Shown piece by piece: positions 1 through 6,429 of a stretch of 22,068 nt of DNA. Under the pieces are notes generated by a model. That model was not told the origin of the DNA, made no database searches, and worked only from the letters and a program-made list of their open reading frames with translations. The position numbers and the translations under genes were made by a program. Positions within the stretch are counted from its first letter, which is position 1; each line of letters begins with the position of its first letter. The DNA is from Leclercia sp. UBA7405 (lineage in GTDB: Bacteria > Pseudomonadota > Gammaproteobacteria > Enterobacterales > Enterobacteriaceae). The stretch lies in contig DKMV01000139.1 in the NCBI GenBank assembly GCA_002469605.1, positions 1-22,068 on the forward strand. The letters are read 5' to 3'.

Positions 1-1
1 A

Positions 2-1150
2 GTGCGAGGCGCAGATGCTGAGCCAGACGCCTACCACGGCAAAACCGGAGATGGCCGACAGCGCCACAAATACCGTATCCGGCGCGATTACGCTGGAGAA
101 GAGCGCCAGCAGGCCACCCAGCATGCTGATGGTGATCGCCAGCACCGGAATGCCGCGCCGGTTCACGCGCGCAAAACAGCGCGGCAGCGTATTTTCATTC
201 GCCAGTGACCAGAGCATGCGTCCGGAAGCATAGAGGCCGGAGTTAGCGGCGGAGAGGATCGCCGTGAGAATCACAAAATTGAAGATATTAGCTGACCAGG
301 GAATACCGATTTTTTCAAACACCAGCACAAACGGGCTTTTGACGATGCCCGCCTGGTCCATCGGGATAAGTGCCGCCAGCACAAACACCGTGCCGACAAA
401 AAAGATAATCAGGCGCGCTACGGTCGTACGGATAGCCAGCGGCAGCGCTTTCTGCGGATCCTCGGTCTCCCCTGCTGCAATCCCAATCAGTTCAGTACCG
501 GAAAACGCAAAGTTTACCGCCACCATGGTCATCAGAATCGGCAGCGTGCCGTGCGGCAGCCAGCCCGACGCCGTCAGGTTATGCAGGCCAGGCGCGGCAG
601 AGCCATCTTTCAGCGGGATAAAGCCAAACATCGCGGCGCCGCCCAGCACGATAAAGGCGATGATGGTGACCACTTTAATGATTGAGAACCAGAACTCACC
701 TTCGGCAAAAAAGCGCGTCGAGATGATATTCAGCAGATAAATAGCCAGACAAAACGCCAGGCACCAGAGCCAGACCGGCACCGCCGGGAACCAGTACTGC
801 ATACAGAAACCGGCCGCGGTCAGGCTCGATCCCAGCGCCACGGTCCAGGTGAGCCAATAGAGCCAGGCGACGGTATAGCCCGTAGCCGGGCTCAGATAGC
901 GTGCGGCATAGACGTGAAACGCGCCGGTTTCCGGCATCGCTACCGCCAGCTCGCCCAGGCAGGCCATCACCAGCCAGACCACCAGCGCGCCAATCAGATA
1001 GGCCAGCAGCGTCCCCGCCGCGCCGGTGGTGGAGATGATATAGCCCGTATTGAAAAATAACCCTGTGCCAATAACGCCACCCAGCGACAGCATAATCAGG
1101 TGGCGGGTTTTCATGGTGCGCTTTAGCTGCCCGCTTTGTTCTGTTTGCAT
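2..1150 (-). CDS. mmuP: S-methylmethionine permease MmuP, C-terminus cut by window edge
   Basis: Inner-membrane amino-acid/proton symporter of the APC (AAT) superfamily that imports S-methylmethionine for methionine synthesis by MmuM. The frame is open from the ATG at 1150 to the left edge, giving 383 codons of a protein that is about 467 residues in E. coli. The start reads [19 protein letters not shown], followed by the family signature [11 protein letters not shown] in TM1 and [18 protein letters not shown]. Later segments include [16 protein letters not shown] and [17 protein letters not shown], which follow E. coli MmuP very closely. An AGAAGG ribosome binding site sits at 1154-1159 and three met boxes lie just upstream, which independently supports a methionine-related role. 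The next gene to the left would be expected to be mmuM, but it is outside the window. The symbol rests on remembered similarity to MmuP; another AAT-family permease is unlikely. Confidence 0.9.
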   Translation of the reverse strand, partial: MQTEQSGQLKRTMKTRHLIMLSLGGVIGTGLFFNTGYIISTTGAAGTLLAYLIGALVVWLVMACLGELAVAMPETGAFHVYAARYLSPATGYTVAWLYWLTWTVALGSSLTAAGFCMQYWFPAVPVWLWCLAFCLAIYLLNIISTRFFAEGEFWFSIIKVVTIIAFIVLGGAAMFGFIPLKDGSAAPGLHNLTASGWLPHGTLPILMTMVAVNFAFSGTELIGIAAGETEDPQKALPLAIRTTVARLIIFFVGTVFVLAALIPMDQAGIVKSPFVLVFEKIGIPWSANIFNFVILTAILSAANSGLYASGRMLWSLANENTLPRCFARVNRRGIPVLAITISMLGGLLALFSSVIAPDTVFVALSAISGFAVVGVWLSICASH

Positions 1151-1160
1151 ATTACCTTCT

Positions 1161-1184
1161 AAACGTATGGACATCTAAACATCC
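1161..1184 (-). promoter_or_regulatory. Three tandem MetJ (met box) operators upstream of mmuP
   Basis: Read on the minus strand, three adjacent 8-mers are GGATGTTT, AGATGTCC and ATACGTTT, against the met box consensus AGACGTCT. They match at 5, 6 and 6 of 8 positions. Tandem contiguous 8-mers are how MetJ-SAM binds cooperatively. The array ends 10 bp before the mmuP start and touches the ribosome binding site, so MetJ bound here would block transcription start or early elongation. mmuP-mmuM is a known MetJ target in E. coli. Confidence 0.75.
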
Positions 1185-1222
1185 AAAAGAAGGTGTGTTA
1201 TACCGCGATTGTTAATAAAAAG

Positions 1223-1312
1223 CTAGCCGTGGACCAGCCGCAGGCGGGCGCGTCGGGGGCTGAGCCGGGGATGGGTAGTCAGAATCACATACAGAATGGG
1301 TCGCCAGGGCAT
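1223..1312 (-). CDS. Possible 29-residue Arg-rich small protein
   Basis: A short frame starts at ATG 1312 and ends at TAG 1223-1225. It begins MPWRPILYVILTTHP and ends with an arginine-rich tail (RRARLRLVHG). The main support is a near-ideal Shine-Dalgarno, GGAGGA at 1319-1324, seven bases before the start. It points toward mmuP and lies in the gap between mmuP and the divergent transporter gene. No family was recognised. Size, arginine content and gene length resemble the protamine-like tpr frame carried by rtT RNA repeats of the E. coli tyrT operon, but no tRNA 3' end is visible here and I cannot confirm the link. It may be a leader peptide, a stand-alone small protein or chance. Confidence 0.35.
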   Translation of the reverse strand: MPWRPILYVILTTHPRLSPRRARLRLVHG

Positions 1313-1422
1313 AGCAGTTCCTCCGTAATGGGTTTCTTACAGCATGGCGCGCTACGCTGCGGTTTTCGGTCAGTCGAAAGTGGGATCCGCCGCCCCGCCG
1401 CTAAGCCCTGTCGATAACGGCA

Positions 1423-1451
1423 TTGGTAAATCCCTTAAACAGTTCTATAGT
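1423..1451 (+). promoter_or_regulatory. Sigma-70 promoter for the AI-2E family transporter gene
   Basis: TTGGTA (1423-1428) and TATAGT (1446-1451) are separated by exactly 17 bp and lie 31 bp before the ATG at 1483. An AGGA ribosome binding site follows at 1473-1476. A TTTCG/CGAAA inverted repeat stands further upstream. The call is by eye from consensus similarity and spacing. Confidence 0.55.
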
Positions 1452-1482
1452 CCTCAGAGTTTCTCAGTAACCAGGACTCACT

Positions 1483-2592
1483 ATGCGCTTTAACGGACTG
1501 ACCAAAGGTTTCTTTATTCTGATCCTCGCCCTCGTCACCTGGGCCTTCTTCGACGTGCTGTCGCCCTACTTCTCCGCCATTTTGTGGGCCGCCATTCTTA
1601 CCGTTGTCTTCAACCCGGTAAAAAACAAATTGCGCAGCGCGCTGGGGGATCGCAACGGGCTGGCGTCAATCCTGACTATCGGCATCATCTGTCTGATCGT
1701 CTTTATTCCGCTGATGGTGATCCTCTCCTCTCTCGCCATCGAGCTGAACGTGGTGTACACCAAGCTGCAGCAGAACAACACCCAGTTCCCGGAGGTGGTA
1801 GCCAGCATTTTTAACCGCCTGCCGGGCTGGGCCAGCAGTTTCCTGGCCGACCATGACCTGGCCAACGCCGCCGAGATCCAGAAAAAGCTCTCCGACGCGG
1901 CGCTGAAGGGCGGCCAGTATCTGGCGGGCAGCGCCTTCCTGATCGGCAAGGGCACCTTCGGCTTCGCCATCAGCTTTGGCATCATGCTCTATCTGCTGTT
2001 CTTCCTGCTGAAGGACGGGCCATACCTGGTGCGTCAGATCATGGACTCGCTGCCGCTCTCCGATTTCGCCAAACAGCACCTGTTTGCCAAGTTTGTCGGC
2101 GTTACGCGGGCGACGGTTAAAGGCACCGCGGTAGTGGCGATAGTTCAGGGCACGCTCGGTGGCATCGCCTTTGCGATCGTGGGTATCGACGGCAGTATTT
2201 TGTGGGGGGCGCTGATGGCCTTCCTCTCCCTGGTGCCGGCCGTGGGCTCGGCCATCGTCTGGGTGCCGGCGGCCATCTTCCTGTTCGCCACGCACCAGCT
2301 GTGGCAGGGGCTGTTTATCGTCGGCTTCTTCGTGATTGTCGTCGGGCTGGTGGACAACATTCTGCGCCCGCTGCTGGTGGGCAAAGACACCAAAATGCCG
2401 GACTACCTGATTTTGATCACCACCCTCGGCGGGATGGAGCTGTACGGCATCAACGGTTTTGTTATCGGCCCGCTGATTGCCGCCCTCTTTATCGCCTGCT
2501 GGAACCTCTTCTCCGGGCGCGACCACGCTGGTAATACCGAGGAGCTGGACGCGGAATTTATCGAAGAGGGGCGTAACCCGCCGGACCTCTGA
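1483..2592 (+). CDS. AI-2E family (PerM/TqsA/YdiK-type) membrane transporter
   Basis: 369-residue polytopic inner-membrane protein. Hydrophobic segments lie near residues 8-24, 27-45, 59-85, 148-178, 205-230, 235-270, 275-292 and 310-345. A soluble stretch at about 90-145 follows the third helix, which is the layout of the AI-2E transporter (formerly UPF0118) family. The C-terminal family signature is visible as DNILRPLLVGKDTKMPDYL, then LGGMELYGINGFVIGPLIAALF. The E. coli members PerM, TqsA and YdiK are 340-370 residues, so this is full length. TqsA is linked to autoinducer-2 export and other members to Na+/H+ exchange or unknown substrates, so the substrate here is not predictable. The protein does not match the YdiK sequence I remember and is therefore left without a symbol. 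It has its own promoter and terminator, so it is probably monocistronic. Confidence 0.85.
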   Translation: MRFNGLTKGFFILILALVTWAFFDVLSPYFSAILWAAILTVVFNPVKNKLRSALGDRNGLASILTIGIICLIVFIPLMVILSSLAIELNVVYTKLQQNNTQFPEVVASIFNRLPGWASSFLADHDLANAAEIQKKLSDAALKGGQYLAGSAFLIGKGTFGFAISFGIMLYLLFFLLKDGPYLVRQIMDSLPLSDFAKQHLFAKFVGVTRATVKGTAVVAIVQGTLGGIAFAIVGIDGSILWGALMAFLSLVPAVGSAIVWVPAAIFLFATHQLWQGLFIVGFFVIVVGLVDNILRPLLVGKDTKMPDYLILITTLGGMELYGINGFVIGPLIAALFIACWNLFSGRDHAGNTEELDAEFIEEGRNPPDL

Positions 2593-2611
2593 GCCCCGTG
2601 GCAACTCCCTG

Positions 2612-2640
2612 AATGGCGGCCGGTTGCCGCCATTTTTTTT
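2612..2640 (+). terminator. Rho-independent terminator after the AI-2E transporter gene
   Basis: A perfect 9-bp stem, AATGGCGGC (2612-2620) and GCCGCCATT (2626-2634), closes a 5-base loop and runs straight into eight T residues (2633-2640). It begins 19 bp after the transporter stop codon. Confidence 0.9.
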
Positions 2641-2667
2641 CGCCACTTACCGGCGGTTACCTATAAT
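2639..2667 (+). promoter_or_regulatory. Candidate promoter for the GGDEF gene
   Basis: A perfect -10 hexamer TATAAT (2662-2667) is preceded at 17 bp by a poor -35, TTCGCC (2639-2644), which overlaps the T-tract of the upstream terminator. A start near 2674 would give a leader of about 38 bases. The weak -35 suggests low or activator-assisted expression. Confidence 0.45.
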
Positions 2668-2711
2668 TTTAATCAAGATGCTTCATCCATCCGCGCAAAA
2701 GGAAACAGCCG

Positions 2712-4505
2712 TTGCGTATTGCCACTATGACGAACTGGGCCTACGGTGCCACGGTTTTCCTGACCATTGCGTCGGGCATCGCAATGTTGATGGCCTCCGG
2801 CGCCGAGAAGGCCGAGCGGAAGGCCATTGAACAGCGCTATGTCTTCGATCGCCTGAGCGAAGAGGTTGAAGTGGACGCCTGGGCGCTCTCCGATCTGGCC
2901 CGCCTTTACGTCGTCAAAAAGGATCCCGCGACGCTTGAGGCGTGGCGTCAGAAGGCCGACACGCAGGTCGCCGCGGAACATCGCCTGCAAAAGCTGAAGG
3001 ATGCGGGCGCCAGCAGTGAGGAGCTGGCGCTGCTGCTGGAGGGGCTGCACATCGCCGACGAACTGGGGGACGAGCAGCGTACCGCGCTGGCGCAGACCGC
3101 TCGCGGGCAGCAGGCAGAGGCGATTGCCCTACTGTACGGCCAGTCCTACGAGCAGGCGCTGGAGCAGGGCCAGCACCAGATCGACCACTTCCGGCAATTG
3201 CTCGATGGTCGGGTGAAGAATGCCATCGAAGAGGCCACCCGCACCTCTCGTGGGCTGCGCACCCTTTCTGAGGTGATGGTAGGGCTGACCGCCCTGCTGT
3301 TCCTGTTTGTGCTGGGTTTTATTCTTAAACGCCGGGTGCTGCGCCCGGTGGTGCGCCTGAGCGATGTGGTCAACCGGCTGGCCTCCCAGGATTATGCCGT
3401 CGAAGCGCCGGATTACCGGCAGATCGACGAAATTGGCGACATGGCGCAGGCCATCCGTATCTTTCGTGAAAACGGCCTGGCGCGGCAACGGCTGGAGAAA
3501 GAGCGGGACGCGGACTGGGCGATCCGCGAACTGCTGGCGCGGATGACCCAGCGGCTGCAGGGGTGCGAAAGCTTCGAGGACGTGCTTAACGTGGCGCTGA
3601 TGTTCGCCCCCAATATCGCCCCCGGCATCGCCGGGCGGCTCTATATTCTGGACAAAAGCCCCTGGCAGATGCGCTGCGTGGTGGAGTGGCTCGACCCGCC
3701 GGGCGAGCCCGAGCCCTTTGTGCCCGATCAATGCTGGGCGGTGCGCCGCGGGCAGAGCCATCCGCCGGTCACGGGCGAACCGGATATCGTCTGCTATCAC
3801 CTGCCCCCCGGCCACGACCAGACGGCGCTCTGCGTGCCGCTAATCGCCCAGGGCGAAGCCATCGGCCTGCTCACCTTCCAGAACATCAAGCCGGAGACGG
3901 CCCCCTCCCGCGCCTATCTGGAGCTGATGGCAGAAGCGCTCGGCCTGGCCCTGGCGAACCAGCGTCTGCGCGATGCCCTGCTGGAAAAAGCCCTGTTCGA
4001 TCCGCTAACGGGGCTGCGCAACCGCCATCATCTGGAAGATACCCTGCGCACCCAGCTAAGCCAGGCCATGCGCAGCGCCAGCCCGATAAGCTGCCTGATG
4101 ATCGATATCGACCATTTCAAAAGCATTAACGATCGCTTCGGCCACGAGGCGGGGGATCGGGTGATAAAAAGCGTGGCGGAGATTATCCAGCGCAAGGTGC
4201 ACGATGCCGGGCTGGCGTTTCGCTATGGCGGCGAGGAGTTTCTGGCGCTGCTGCCCGGCGCCGACGAAGAGGAGGCGCTCGCCTGCGCCGCCGACATCTA
4301 CGAGGGGGTACGCGCCCTGACGCTGCGCTATGGCCTGACGGATCTGGGTCAGATGGATGTCTCTATCGGCGTCGCCAGCTATCCGCAGCATGCCCAGAGC
4401 GACAACCTGCTGCGCGCCGCCGACGTGGCGCTCTACCGGGCTAAAGAGCAGGGGCGCTCAAGGATTGTCAGCTTTGGCGCGCTGGAGGCGGCGGGACGTA
4501 AATAG
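2712..4505 (+). CDS. Membrane-bound HAMP-GAF-GGDEF diguanylate cyclase
   Basis: 597 residues. It should make cyclic di-GMP from two GTP in response to a periplasmic and/or cytosolic signal. TM1 is at about 10-27, followed by a helical periplasmic region to about 185, TM2 at 188-206, HAMP 207-260, a GAF-like domain at about 280-420 and GGDEF at 429-585. The catalytic signature is intact: FDPLTGLRNR (429-438), metal site DIDHFK from D465, and GGEEF at 506-510. The inhibitory I-site (RxxD, five residues before GGEEF) is absent; the slot reads HDAG. The start is TTG at 2712, because AAGGA (2699-2703) is placed 8 bases before it, while the next in-frame ATG (2727) is too far away. It stands alone between a terminator and a convergent gene. 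The ligand is unknown, and no E. coli ortholog was recognised. Confidence 0.88.
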   Translation: MRIATMTNWAYGATVFLTIASGIAMLMASGAEKAERKAIEQRYVFDRLSEEVEVDAWALSDLARLYVVKKDPATLEAWRQKADTQVAAEHRLQKLKDAGASSEELALLLEGLHIADELGDEQRTALAQTARGQQAEAIALLYGQSYEQALEQGQHQIDHFRQLLDGRVKNAIEEATRTSRGLRTLSEVMVGLTALLFLFVLGFILKRRVLRPVVRLSDVVNRLASQDYAVEAPDYRQIDEIGDMAQAIRIFRENGLARQRLEKERDADWAIRELLARMTQRLQGCESFEDVLNVALMFAPNIAPGIAGRLYILDKSPWQMRCVVEWLDPPGEPEPFVPDQCWAVRRGQSHPPVTGEPDIVCYHLPPGHDQTALCVPLIAQGEAIGLLTFQNIKPETAPSRAYLELMAEALGLALANQRLRDALLEKALFDPLTGLRNRHHLEDTLRTQLSQAMRSASPISCLMIDIDHFKSINDRFGHEAGDRVIKSVAEIIQRKVHDAGLAFRYGGEEFLALLPGADEEEALACAADIYEGVRALTLRYGLTDLGQMDVSIGVASYPQHAQSDNLLRAADVALYRAKEQGRSRIVSFGALEAAGRK

Positions 4506-4511
4506 TTTAGC

Positions 4512-4805
4512 TTAACCGGCGTTTTGCTCGCGCCATTGCTTCACCATCTCCGCCGTTATCTCATCTTTGTAGCAGACAGGGGCATAGCCGCCGGCTTTGC
4601 TCCACGCGCTACGTCTGCCGCAGGCGCTGCCGTTTCTGGCACGGTTAAAGGGGCAGGCGCAGACGCCGGGATAAGCTGCAATGGATTCGGCAATAATCTG
4701 CTCTTTTACTTTTGCATCCGACATCGCCTGCCCTTTGGCGGCGGCATTGCCTGGCAGAAAAAAAGCGCAGGCGACCAGCGCCCTCATTAATGTGTTATTC
4801 ATCAT
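4512..4805 (-). CDS. Small exported Cys-containing protein of unknown function
   Basis: 97 residues counted from the first of two adjacent ATG codons (4805; 4802 is equally possible). The N-terminus has a typical Sec signal: short polar start with one Arg, hydrophobic ALVACAFFLPG, then a small-residue AAA cleavage area near residues 21-23. The mature part has a helical stretch and a conserved-looking block with four cysteines (C49, C51, C62, C78) in the pattern CACPFN, CGRRSAWSKAGG and PVCYKDEI. Proteobacterial small periplasmic proteins with the same CxCP / CGxRSA / GG..P.CY pattern are familiar to me but have no assigned function. Paired cysteines suggest disulfides or metal binding. The frame could be extended to 4898, but that would place a non-signal sequence before the signal peptide. 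It converges on the GGDEF gene with a 6-base gap. Confidence 0.7.
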   Translation of the reverse strand: MMNNTLMRALVACAFFLPGNAAAKGQAMSDAKVKEQIIAESIAAYPGVCACPFNRARNGSACGRRSAWSKAGGYAPVCYKDEITAEMVKQWREQNAG

Positions 4806-4997
4806 TGCTGTTCTGGAAACAGAGGAGTGAAGCGCACCATAAACCACCTTCAGGCGAGAAAAAGTGATACACAGCAAAGGCATGCATAATCGCGACAAAT
4901 CTTTCGCGTTGTTGTGATAACTCCCACACGCTGTTGGTGCCGGGTATTAGCCTGGGCCGGGTTGCCGCAGGCGCTGATAATATTTTTTACCGCGCCT

Positions 4998-5017
4998 TGC
5001 CGCTACAGATAGCGGCA
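4998..5017. repeat. 8-bp inverted repeat upstream of the DUF1272 gene
   Basis: TGCCGCTA (4998-5005) and TAGCGGCA (5010-5017) form a perfect 8-bp stem with a 4-base loop, CAGA, 48 bp before the start codon. No T-tract follows, so it is not a terminator. It could be an operator or a leader hairpin. Nothing else definite was seen in the gap 4806-5064. Confidence 0.5.
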
Positions 5018-5064
5018 GATATCCTGGCTAAGCCTGCTCTTATCACTCTTACAAGGAACGCCCG

Positions 5065-5301
5065 ATGCTGGAACTTCGTCCTAACTGCGAATGCTGTGAC
5101 CTTGACCTGCCGCCGGACTCCCTGGCGGCGAGAATATGCTCCTTTGAGTGCACCTTTTGCGCCACCTGCGCGGAGCAGGTACTGAACAACCGCTGCCCCA
5201 ACTGCGGGGGCGAGCTGGTCCGTCGTCCGGTGCGTCCGGCGAATAAGCTCGCCCAATTTCCGGCGTCGGTGACCAGGGTGCTGGCGAAAAAAGAAGCGTA
5301 G
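5065..5301 (+). CDS. DUF1272 small zinc-ribbon protein
   Basis: 78-residue cytosolic protein with the whole DUF1272 signature: LELRPNCECCDLDLPPDS at the N-terminus, then ICSFECTFCATCAE and CPNCGGELVRRP. Nine cysteines occur, most as CxxC-type pairs that would hold one or two zinc ions as in a treble-clef or zinc ribbon. AAGGA stands 7 bases before the ATG. The length is normal for the family. Its function is unknown; family members occur as single genes in many proteobacteria. It converges on the exporter gene, with only 6 bp between the stop codons. Confidence 0.85.
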   Translation: MLELRPNCECCDLDLPPDSLAARICSFECTFCATCAEQVLNNRCPNCGGELVRRPVRPANKLAQFPASVTRVLAKKEA

Positions 5302-5307
5302 CGGGCC

Positions 5308-5952
5308 TTAGCGCCGGGTAAACGCCAGTCGGATGCCTAAGGCGATAAACGTGGTCCCCACGATGCGATCAAGCCAGCGCTGGAAGCTTTGATTTTTCGA
5401 TACCGCGCCGGCGGCGCTTCCGGCCAGCAGGGCGAAGGTCATATCGGTTAAGAAGGCGATCAGGGCATAGGCCATACCCAGCAGCAGGAAGGAGCTGGCA
5501 TGGTGCTCGCCCTCCGGCAGTACAAACTGCGGGAAGAAAGAGATAAAGAACAGCAGCACCTTGGGGTTGGTCAGGGTGGTGATAAAGCCGCGTGAAAGCA
5601 GGCTGGATGCACTCACCTGGGTTTTAATCACCGGCTTATCTGCCTCCTGCGTGGCCCGCTTGCCGAGGGTGCCGATGATCATCCGGCTGCCCAGATACAT
5701 CAGGTAGGCCGCGCCCAGATATTTAATGACGGTGAACATCACCGGCGAGGCGGTAATCAGCGCGGTTAATCCGACGGCGCTGGCCACCGCATGGGTACAG
5801 CTACCCAACGCTACCCCCGCCGCAGAGATAACGCCCGCCCGGCGTCCGTTCGCCACGCTCTGGCCGATAACGTAGGCCATATCCGGCCCCGGCGTTACCG
5901 ACAGCAGAAAAACCGACAGGGCGAAAAGTCCAAAATGAATAATATCGAGCAT
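5308..5952 (-). CDS. LysE/RhtB family amino-acid exporter
   Basis: 214 residues from the ATG at 5952, a normal length for the family, with about six hydrophobic segments. The family signature SVTPGPDMAYVIGQS is near the N-terminus, followed by GRRAGVISAAGVALGS and then the TNPKVLLFFISFFPQFV segment, all diagnostic of RhtB-type exporters of amino acids such as threonine, homoserine or leucine. The exact substrate cannot be read from the sequence. I chose 5952 because GGAGG (5958-5962) lies 5 bases upstream; the frame is open to 6015 but that extension is hydrophilic and has no ribosome site. A perfect 25-bp palindrome starts within the ribosome binding site and a 36-bp palindrome lies further upstream, so regulation by a repressor or by RNA structure is likely. 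No regulator gene is adjacent. Confidence 0.88.
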   Translation of the reverse strand: MLDIIHFGLFALSVFLLSVTPGPDMAYVIGQSVANGRRAGVISAAGVALGSCTHAVASAVGLTALITASPVMFTVIKYLGAAYLMYLGSRMIIGTLGKRATQEADKPVIKTQVSASSLLSRGFITTLTNPKVLLFFISFFPQFVLPEGEHHASSFLLLGMAYALIAFLTDMTFALLAGSAAGAVSKNQSFQRWLDRIVGTTFIALGIRLAFTRR

Positions 5953-5960
5953 AAAAGCCT

Positions 5961-5985
5961 CCAGGTTATCGGCCCGATAACCTGG
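5961..5985. promoter_or_regulatory. Perfect 25-bp palindrome overlapping the exporter ribosome binding site
   Basis: CCAGGTTATCGG (5961-5972), one central C (5973), and CCGATAACCTGG (5974-5985) form perfect 12-bp arms. On the exporter mRNA the hairpin would take up the first two G residues of the GGAGG ribosome site, whose remainder follows immediately. It can be an operator for a dimeric repressor or a translation-controlling stem-loop. There is no T-tract, so it is not a terminator. Confidence 0.75.
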
Positions 5986-6016
5986 CACTTTCCGAAGGGG
6001 GTTTTCCAGAGTCATT

Positions 6017-6052
6017 ATGAATAGATATGCCTATGTAGGCATATCTATTCAT
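6017..6052. promoter_or_regulatory. Perfect 36-bp palindrome between exporter and mini-peptide genes
   Basis: ATGAATAGATATGCCTA (6017-6033), centre TG, and TAGGCATATCTATTCAT (6036-6052) form perfect 17-bp arms. It is AT-rich compared with its surroundings. It begins 14 bp after the stop of the 38-residue peptide gene and lies 64 bp before the exporter start. No T-run follows on either strand, which argues against an intrinsic terminator. A high-affinity operator is the best guess. Confidence 0.75.
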
Positions 6053-6066
6053 TAACAGGTATCAGC

Positions 6067-6183
6067 TTAGCGGCTTGAAAGGGTGGTGGTGGTCTCCTGA
6101 GATGTGAAGCCAAAGCCACCTTGCGATGCCACAACAGAGCAACTCATCGCCGCAGCCAGACTTAGCACAATCCAGATTTTCAT
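6067..6183 (-). CDS. 38-residue exported peptide, unknown
   Basis: The frame runs from ATG 6183 to TAA 6067-6069. A purine-rich ribosome site, GAGGAGAAGG, directly precedes the start and is among the strongest in the window. The product begins MKIWIVLSLAAAMSCSVVA, a compact Sec signal peptide with a plausible cleavage after VVA, leaving a mature tail of about 19 residues (SQGGFGFTSQETTTTLSSR). The cysteine at position 15 sits in AMSC, which is not a proper lipobox. No family was recognised. It lies upstream of the exporter on the same strand, separated by the two palindromes. Possible roles include a secreted peptide or a stress-response mini-protein; the sequence does not decide between them. 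Confidence 0.55.
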   Translation of the reverse strand: MKIWIVLSLAAAMSCSVVASQGGFGFTSQETTTTLSSR

Positions 6184-6429
6184 AGACCTTCTCCTCTCAA
6201 CATGGGTGAATAAACCCTAAAGTCTGGCACAAATCACCAGGAATGCCTGGACGGAGAGTACGGTTTTTTCTCAATTTTACCGCGCCCGACAAAGAGCCAG
6301 AATTTTCCTGAATGTGCGGATCCGATGCGCTGATTGCTGCCGTACGGCCGATTTCTGCTGCTGAAACCGAGACATCTGTCACGTTTATGCCAGGCTTAAA
6401 GTCAGGCAACGCAACCTAAGGTGCAACGA

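Noticed and set aside
1325..1482. tRNA or complete rtT repeat in the mmuP-transporter gap
   Set aside because: No cloverleaf, no CCA-ended acceptor stem and no internal repeats were found; only a short TTTCG/CGAAA stem and the promoter are visible.
1666..2646. 326-codon minus-strand frame opposite the AI-2E transporter
   Set aside because: Antisense shadow; it would begin inside the transporter's terminator.
5953..6015. Longer N-terminus for the LysE exporter (start at 6015)
   Set aside because: The extension is hydrophilic, crosses the 25-bp palindrome and lacks a ribosome site, while GGAGG precedes the start at 5952.
6197..6409. 70-codon minus-strand frame upstream of the SDR gene
   Set aside because: Non-ATG start (TTG), no Shine-Dalgarno, and no protein-like pattern. 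The segment 6184-6429 otherwise shows only a small CCAGG/CCTGG inverted repeat (6237-6250).
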